Shown one piece after another: positions 58,413 to 64,000 of a DNA stretch of 64,000 nucleotides. Made by a program: the position numbers and the translations under genes. The DNA is taken from NCBI GenBank assembly GCA_025890175.1, contig JANPYM010000014.1:753052-817051 (forward strand), read 5' to 3'. The first letter of the stretch is position 1. Every line of letters starts with the position of its first letter. The notes below the pieces were generated by a model. The model did not search any database and was not told where the DNA came from. It was given only the letters and a program-made list of their open reading frames with translations. This stretch comes from Ciborinia camelliae. Taxonomy: Eukaryota; Ascomycota; Leotiomycetes; Helotiales; Sclerotiniaceae.

Positions 58413-58670
58413 AAAACAATATGAAAAATTTAATACTAGCTAATATATCATATAATAAATACCCCAAACATCTATCCAGAACTTTTATTCTATCATCAAC
58501 TGGGACAGATGACGATTGTAGTGAAAGCTGTTGTATTCTTATACTAGAGCTATACTATTTGTACCTACGCCAATTACATTGGCTCTTGCCTGCTGCGCAT
58601 GCCACTGTGCCGCTGTAGCGTACGCTATAATCATGGCCCGAGTCCACTTGAAGAACTTCCAGATTGATCT

Positions 58671-59902
58671 TCAAATCACTCTCCACTGACTTCGAAGGCC
58701 CGGCCTGGTACTCTTCGGCTCCTTAAAATTTCCCTCGACTAAATGTTTCATCTGCTGTGTCACCTTCAGGTGCCTCTCTGACGGTATATACTCGATTGGA
58801 AGAGTACCTCTGGGGAAGGGCTCACAGTTATTATAGCCGTACTGAAAATTGAGCAGCCTCACATTCCTCAAGTGTTTTAGAGGATTTAATGTGTTTGTGT
58901 CCATGAAAATATCGGTAGCTATCATGCAAGCCACAGCATTCCTCATAGTGTAATCACCAAAAGCTCTTTTGTTTTCATATGAACTAAAATGAGCCGATAA
59001 AGATTCATCGGGAATCGAAATGTGATCGTCACCGAGCATCAAATCGACACCGGTGTCAAGGTTCGAAGAGGCAACGACTTCGACTAGTAAGTTGATGCAG
59101 AGTTTGTTGATGACCTTGGATTTGGATAGAAGCTTAACGAAGTCTTTGACCAACGTCAACGTGACTAGATATTTGCGCAATTTGTTTGCATCTTCAGTGT
59201 CTATCTCCCAGGGGTCCATATGGATTCCTATGGTGTGTTTAGGTTGTAGCTCACAAGCGAAGTGAACATTTTTGAATTTGGCGAATGTGTGAGGGTCCAT
59301 CGTCCCACCCAAATCCTCATTATCGTATTTTATGGTGCCGCAAGGCAATCTTTTTGCAACAGCTGTGAGGGGATTGTGTCTCCATGGATTTTGTCCATGC
59401 TCTATTCCGTATTTCAAACCCTTAGGCGTTAGAAATAATAGATCGATAGCATGAACGATGATGATGCCCTCGCTGAATAATAAATCAGAGGCTTCACCGT
59501 GTATTGCTTTGTTAACTCGCAGAATTTGGGTCCATGGGCGCGAATTTTCATCATGGTAGAAATATGGTGCCGTTTTCCACTTCACTGTTCCTCCATCTTC
59601 CAATTCTACAACTTTAATGGAGGCACTTTTAGCCAATTCCATATTTAAGAGAGACGTTTCCTTGGTATATTTTCTATAAGAGAACTCCTTCGACCCCATA
59701 ACTTCTGAGTCCATGACAAAAAACTTCAAGGGAAGAAGTAGGTATCGATATATCTCTAATCGAATTTCTATATTTGCGTTAATAAATTCGTATGAGACAG
59801 ATGAGCTAAGATATTACCTTGTGGCATGGAGAGAAGTTTAGAAGTCATATTTGGTGGAGGAACTTCTGCAGGATGGCCGGCATAATGATTAAGTGTAGAC
59901 AT
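58671..59902 (-). CDS. F-box/2EXR-like fungal protein of unknown function
   Basis: Two exons, 59902-59818 and 59767-58671, give 393 aa; the 50-bp intron has GTAATA and ATATAG. The join creates SKLLSMPQEIRLEIYRYLLL, a typical fungal F-box-like/2EXR opening (LPxEIRxxIY). Later, TQILRVNKAIHGEASDLLFS matches the (L/I)LRVxKxIHxEAxxxxF block seen in many such proteins of Pezizomycotina. No enzyme motif or membrane segment is seen. If it behaves like an F-box protein it would give substrate choice to an SCF ubiquitin ligase, but that is only inference. It heads a group of related genes or fragments at 58.6-62.7 kb. Confidence 0.75.
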
Positions 59903-60903
59903 ATCTGATGAAGGAACCGCTGCAAGATAGTCTGTATAAGGATAAGGTTCTATTAATAAATCGAGTTCTTTTCTGCTTCAGATTTGTTTAAAGTATGATT
60001 TGGATGATGATGAGAAAGATTGTCAATTATGGTGGATGTACAACTTTTGAAGATTAAAGATTGAAGATTGAAGATTGGAGATTGGAGATTGGAGATTGGA
60101 GATTGGAGATTGGAGATTGGAGATTGGAGATTGAAGATTGAAGATTGAAGATTGAAGATTGAAGATTGAAGATTGAAGATTGTATCTAAAGGGTACAGAC
60201 TACCTGATTATCTAAGGACACCTAATAACAAAAGAATGGATTGGATTAGTGACTAAATAAACAAGTCTTCTCTTAGTGACGCCGTGCCTTGAAAGTGGAG
60301 AGGGCTAGAACCAGCTAAAAGTATACTTAGCCCGATTAGGAGGTACTTTTGACGGAATGCTAAGCACAGTGGCTTGGCACAACCCTTTTCTAACAACTTT
60401 ATCCTTTTCTGGGTTAACAACTCGCTAAAAATTAGAAATGGTCTTGATAACTAGGTAATTAGTTTCCATCTCAATAGAATCGAAAACTTCACTAGACTAT
60501 GCTCTGGTATGTGATCGTAACAATTACCCTCCGAAAAAAGTGACCTTCCTTTCCTAAAACAATCTTCCATGAATTGAACTTGAAAGCATGAATAAAAGCT
60601 TTGAGCGTATTGAAATTATTGTATTGTTGTAGTGACTATCGAGCCAGTGTATGTAGAACTATTTTATAACAACAGAGCGTAGCGAACTATTGGGGTTTGG
60701 GGACTTGCCCCCATTAATTCCAATTGAACCCTAAAGGAAAAACGGACTTACGAGGGATTACTTGTTCTTCAATAAGTGGAATATTGATTGGGAATACCTT
60801 CTACTAGCCGGCCGCATAAAGCAAAAACAACACAAAAGAATAGACAAGAAAGCTCCTTTCACTCATTATTCACTCAGCTTCCTCATCAGCTTCCGTCCAA
60901 ACA
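59903..60903. other. intergenic with a 7-bp satellite
   Basis: Contains the AGATTGR array (60051-60182) and, near 60675-60730, a sequence with GGGGTTTGGGGACTTGCCCC that looks like a foldback element end. No gene is seen. Confidence 0.55.
60051..60182. repeat. 7-bp tandem satellite AGATTGG/AGATTGA, about 19 units
   Basis: The centre has about nine AGATTGG units flanked on both sides by AGATTGA units, so variants are sorted in blocks. Confidence 0.9.
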
Positions 60904-61329
60904 TCACCCCCCACAACCCCATATTCTACCCCCCCAATGCACAAGTCTCATTCTAGGACAACACCACTGGGGATGATCTCTTCTTGTCTCCTTGAAATCC
61001 ATCATAATCATTCTCAAAAAATGTCCCTCCGGATGCCTAATAATAAGACCTTCTCCCCGATAGGTAATCAATTCCAATTCTCGTAACCCTTTCATTCCCA
61101 AGATTACCTCCAAGTTGCAAAATCCAAAATATGTCGCGTCTCGTACATGTAACTCCATTTTTCTTATCTCGTCCTGTTCTTCCCCAGCTATTTTCGGCAA
61201 GATCCCATCCGCAAGGCTGATTGGATCGGTTTTGAAGTTTACATAGATGTATGATGGGGAGTCTTGCGTGTGGAAGAGAGGTTTGTAGTGAGCGAGGGCT
61301 TCGGCTCGGGATTCGTAACAGATGTGCAA
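60904..61329 (-). pseudogene. 2EXR-family fragment lacking the N-terminal domain
   Basis: The 141-codon frame begins inside a family block. Upstream in-frame codons give IPSLLHICYESRAEALAHY, the second conserved element of 2EXR proteins, before a stop. The FPxLPxEIR opening that should precede it is absent in the next few hundred bases on this strand. The fragment goes on through strand-like segments and ends in RLVHWGGRIWGCGG. I read it as a truncated relic or a gene with an unseen distant first exon. It lies 490 bp from another 2EXR gene in the same orientation. Confidence 0.5.
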
Positions 61330-61819
61330 GAGAGATGGGATGGAAATATATATCGACTGGGTATTAAATGGTTATAAGTATACTATTTCATTTGTGATAA
61401 AGTTGGATTATAAGGTAGGTTCTTTTTCTATTTAAAACCGTTTTAATTATAACTTGAAGATGATAAAACAATGAGTGGTAGAGGGTGTCAGCGGGGTTAA
61501 AAATGGAGGATTTGAAATCTCGATATTTTAATTCTAATGCTAACTTCATCATATGATTGATAGTTTTAAAACAAAAGATTTTGATGCATGATATGAAAAG
61601 CTCTAGAATTCATTCAAGACTAGGTAAATTTAGAGTAATTTTAATCAATTTGAATTATAAAGAACTAATTGATACATGTCAGGACTCTCTTTCACCAAAA
61701 TCCAAACTTTTTGCCTCTAAGATATTATTAACCTATCTCCCTAACCAATTAATTCGGTAGATATATGCAGATTTCGTGGGATTGCATCTTTATCTGCCTA
61801 TCTAGGGCCTGCTAGCTGA
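61330..61819. other. intergenic
   Basis: AT-rich sequence. The 67-codon plus ORF at 61557 has no motif. No missing first exon for the fragment at 60904 was found. Confidence 0.45.
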
Positions 61820-62701
61820 TCATCCTGGTATGACCACAAATGAAATTTCTGGCACCTTCTTCTCATCGCCCCAGGCATGTTTCCACGCTGTTCGAATCCA
61901 TCCTTCTTTCTTGGCGCTTTTCTCATTGCTATAACCTGTATAATATCTAGAGATAGCCCTTACAACTACCCTCTCCAACATGGGCAGATATCGAAAAATA
62001 TTCTGCGTGGGTATCTCGGATATTTCCTCGAGTCCTTCAATTATCTGGCAGAATTTAAAAATGCCCCTTTGCAGAGGTCTGTTACGTGCCAACGGTTGTG
62101 TGGAATATGGGAAATATACAAGGGCATCGAGCGAAATCTCTTTGACTGTGTCCATATACCCTTCATTACATATCTTAAATATTTCCATGCTTCTCATGTA
62201 TTCCAGATTATCCCAGTCTTGAAGGCTGAGTTGAAGATGGTGTTGATTTGGCCGGTAGCAGAGCTTGGTAAACCTACGCCAATGGCGGAGAATTTCTTCG
62301 CGTGCCTCATGGTTGACGTAGTAGAGAATTGGAAATTCCAATAGATCCATTGGTAGCTGAGTGAGAGTGTCTTGAGTCCTCTTTTCATTGGATATTTGCC
62401 ACGCGGATGGACAGGCATGACTGAAGATCATGGCGCGGATTTCTTTGGGAAAGCGTGAAAAATAGTGAAATGTTTTAGGATATTGGATGACGTCGCTCTG
62501 TGCCTGGTCTGTATTCGATGATTTAGATTCGGATTTGCCGCCCTCGTTCGAAGACATATCATAATCAGAAGATTCATCTGTAAGCAAATTAATACTGATG
62601 CGGTCACCATATTGATTGTGAGGTTTTATACCCGTTATTCCTTCGCACACTACTTCGGCGTTTGCTAAACTCCGTGATTTGGATCTGGTTTGGATTGCCA
62701 T
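61820..62701 (-). CDS. 2EXR-domain protein
   Basis: A single-exon ORF of 293 aa. Residues 1-75 are polar and Ser/Asp/Asn rich. The 2EXR opening FHYFSRFPKEIRAMIFSHAC lies at about 79-98, and LYYVNHEAREEILRHW gives the second family block. The remainder is helical and strand-mixed without catalytic motifs. The family is expanded in Helotiales and related fungi and its role is unknown; some annotators liken it to F-box proteins. Orientation and type match its neighbours at 58671 and 60904, in line with local duplication and divergence. The sequences are too different to be a recent tandem copy. Confidence 0.8.
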   Translation of the reverse strand: MAIQTRSKSRSLANAEVVCEGITGIKPHNQYGDRISINLLTDESSDYDMSSNEGGKSESKSSNTDQAQSDVIQYPKTFHYFSRFPKEIRAMIFSHACPSAWQISNEKRTQDTLTQLPMDLLEFPILYYVNHEAREEILRHWRRFTKLCYRPNQHHLQLSLQDWDNLEYMRSMEIFKICNEGYMDTVKEISLDALVYFPYSTQPLARNRPLQRGIFKFCQIIEGLEEISEIPTQNIFRYLPMLERVVVRAISRYYTGYSNEKSAKKEGWIRTAWKHAWGDEKKVPEISFVVIPG

Positions 62702-63116
62702 GGTGTAGTGATGGCTAACCTAGCTAGATAGGTAAGTTAATATTGATGTAGTCATCTTATGGGATGAGAGCATACATACTTGATATTTGTTTATATTTGA
62801 GTTAGATATGAGGGATATGATAGAAAGCTTTATTGTTAATGGATGAAAGTGGAAAGGATTATTTGGTGGGAAGTTGAAAGGGCAGATAGGTATTTATATA
62901 GGGACAAATCTGTCTCCTCTACTAAAGGTACCTAGTCTATGTAGGTATAGACTAGTATTGATAGTCCGAGAAAGTTAGCTCCTATTGACGTCATAGTGTG
63001 CAAACTAATCGACCTAGCCGACCTAACCGACCTTACCACAACAAGAAGAATTACCCACAAATATCAGAAAACTGAAAGAAGTTTTAAATTAAATTTTAAT
63101 TGTTGTGCATGTGGAT

Positions 63117-63148
63117 TTAGTTCTCGAGTCTATCGACTCGAGAACTAA
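63117..63148. repeat. perfect inverted repeat, 14-bp arms
   Basis: TTAGTTCTCGAGTC and GACTCGAGAACTAA around a TATC centre. Confidence 0.9.
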
Positions 63149-63164
63149 CCTTGGAAATCCACTG

Positions 63165-63189
63165 GCGCAGTTGCTTCAGGCAACTGCGC
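63165..63189. repeat. perfect inverted repeat, 10-bp arms
   Basis: GCGCAGTTGC and GCAACTGCGC around TTCAG. It lies 16 bp after the previous hairpin and 23 bp before the MITE. Confidence 0.9.
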
Positions 63190-63212
63190 TAGTATCACGT
63201 GTTATCTATATC

Positions 63213-63620
63213 TGGTCCACCCCGTTTATCAATCCGGCCTATTAACTAATCGGATCGCCCGATTAACCAATAAAAACCCCTTGCCCGAACGGGACGCTTG
63301 ATTAGTTAATGGGCTTTACGTATTTAAAAAATCGAAGGGGCGAGGAGGTAGGGAGCGAGGGAGTGAGGGGTAGGGAGTGAGGGGTGGGGAGCGAGGGGTA
63401 GAAAGCGAGTGGTAGAAAGCGAAAGGTAGAAAGCGAAAGGTAAAAAGCGAGGGATAATGATCGAGAGGTAGTATTGATTTAATTGAACAAAAAGATAATA
63501 AATTTTTAGATACGTAGAGTTTATTAATTAATTGGGCATCCCGTTCGGGTAACGGGTTTCTATGAGTCAATGGGGTGGTCCTATTAATCAATGGGCCGGA
63601 TTGATAAACGGGGTAAACCA
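63213..63620. mobile_element. MITE-like element with ~115-bp terminal inverted repeats
   Basis: The left end begins TGGTCCACCCCGTTTATC and the right end reads, inverted, TGGTTTACCCCGTTTATC. Both continue with AATCCGGCC and further matching blocks (CCCGAACGGGA; TACGTAT then A-rich) for about 115 bp with scattered differences and small indels. TATC lies directly outside both ends (63209-63212 and 63621-63624), a possible 4-bp target duplication. The 408-bp element has no coding capacity; its ORF at 63316-63621 is a readthrough of the repeats. A purine-rich 14-bp tandem array fills its middle. The transposase family is unknown. Confidence 0.75.
63345..63471. repeat. 14-bp tandem array inside the MITE
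   Basis: About eight units near the consensus NNGGTAGAAAGCGA, graded from a GGGAGCGA form on the left to an AAAGCGA form on the right, plus one partial unit. Confidence 0.85.
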
Positions 63621-63819
63621 TATCAAGTCATATCATTATGCTAGTAACTAACATATCGCCATTCATTTATTTTATCCCATTGATTGAATTCGCTAACACT
63701 TCATTCTACTCCCAGATACCCATTCAACTTCATCTACTATACAATACAATTCAGCACACTCAAGTGGTCACTGGCCAACCCTTCCACACAGCCCAATTAA
63801 AATCAACCATCAGCTTACC

Positions 63820-64000
63820 CTATTGACCTTTAACTTTAGCAGCTTTAGCTTCCTTGGCGGCAATCTGTGCTTCGGTATGGTGGGGCTCGCGTTCCTCAAC
63901 TATGTCACGTTGTCCTTTTGCCTTTGCCTTCGCTTCCTTGGCGGCAATCTGTGCCTCTGTGTGGTGTGCTTCTCTCTCTTCTACACCACGCTGACCTTCA
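63820..64000 (-). CDS. C-terminal part of a repeat-containing hydrophilic protein (partial)
   Basis: The minus-strand frame enters from the window edge and ends at TAG 63822-63820. Sixty residues show two copies of a roughly 28-residue repeat: GQRGVEEREAHHTEAQIAAK plus EAKAKAK, and GQRDIVEEREPHHTEAQIAA plus KEAKAAKVK. It is very rich in Ala, Glu, Lys and His and likely helical or disordered. I do not recognise the family. More repeats probably lie outside the window. Confidence 0.65.
   Translation of the reverse strand, partial: EGQRGVEEREAHHTEAQIAAKEAKAKAKGQRDIVEEREPHHTEAQIAAKEAKAAKVKGQ

Larger units (their letters stand above)
56814..58670. other. intergenic with a GC-rich diverged-repeat patch and an N gap
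   Basis: 56814-57780 is plain AT-rich DNA. 57825-58140 is locally GC-rich with an imperfect foldback of G and C runs (57825-57860) and a roughly 75-bp motif repeated in diverged form at 58340-58410. No ORF is supported. Confidence 0.5.
62702..63212. other. intergenic with two perfect hairpins next to the MITE
   Basis: Promoter of the 2EXR gene, then hairpins at 63117-63148 and 63165-63189. No gene is seen. Confidence 0.55.

Noticed and set aside
63316..63621. 101-codon minus-strand ORF
   Set aside because: It spans almost the whole MITE and reads its inverted and tandem repeats; not a protein gene.

Overview
The window is nuclear DNA of a filamentous ascomycete, most likely a leotiomycete of the Sclerotiniaceae type (Botrytis/Sclerotinia-like); the genus is an inference. 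The reasons are short GT-AG introns of roughly 50-75 bp with CTAAC/CTGAC-like branch sites, AT-rich intergenic DNA, single-copy Pezizomycotina housekeeping genes next to HET, 2EXR, Zn2Cys6 and P450 genes, and recurrent TAGGTAGGTACC and TACTCCGTAC intergenic motifs. Exon boundaries below were worked out by hand from splice motifs and reading frames. No transcript data were used.

Layout. 1-257 is the C-terminal end of an unidentified gene. 258-7838 is gene-poor accessory DNA: a small membrane ORF, a decayed aminoglycoside-phosphotransferase pseudogene, an unknown 269-aa gene, and a striking array of tandem hairpins at 6479-6690. 7839-15474 holds ELP5 (tRNA-modifying Elongator) and SEC8 (exocyst), both on the minus strand. 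Between them lies a 1.73-kb exact duplication around a 10-N gap, almost certainly an unmerged contig overlap. 15751-28486 holds a 2EXR gene, actin (375 aa, six exons), the Hsp70 exchange factor FES1, a three-exon cytochrome P450 and the cell-wall regulator KNR4/SMI1. A low-complexity desert with a second 10-N gap lies between the last two. 28487-32337 is a 3.9-kb intergenic region. 32338-42521 is a plus-strand housekeeping block: VPS68-like, GPI13, the tri-snRNP 27K protein and glucosidase I. 43535-45849 is a HET gene with WW-like modules. 45850-50420 is another gene desert with palindromes and a tRNA-like sequence. 50421-51526 encodes a Zn2Cys6 protein with 54-bp internal repeats, and 52377-56813 encodes TRS120/TRAPPC9. 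The right end (56814-64000) is accessory again: three F-box/2EXR-type genes or fragments, satellites, a previously unlabelled MITE-like element with long inverted repeats (63213-63620), and the edge of a repeat protein.

Functional threads. SEC8, TRS120, VPS68, GPI13, glucosidase I, actin and KNR4 all belong to secretion, polar growth and wall building, which is ordinary for scattered fungal housekeeping genes and is not an operon-like cluster. No secondary-metabolite cluster is visible around the P450. The best candidates for something undescribed are the hairpin array at 6479-6690, whose stems change in a compensatory way around a constant loop, and the MITE at 63213-63620 with its neighbouring perfect palindromes.
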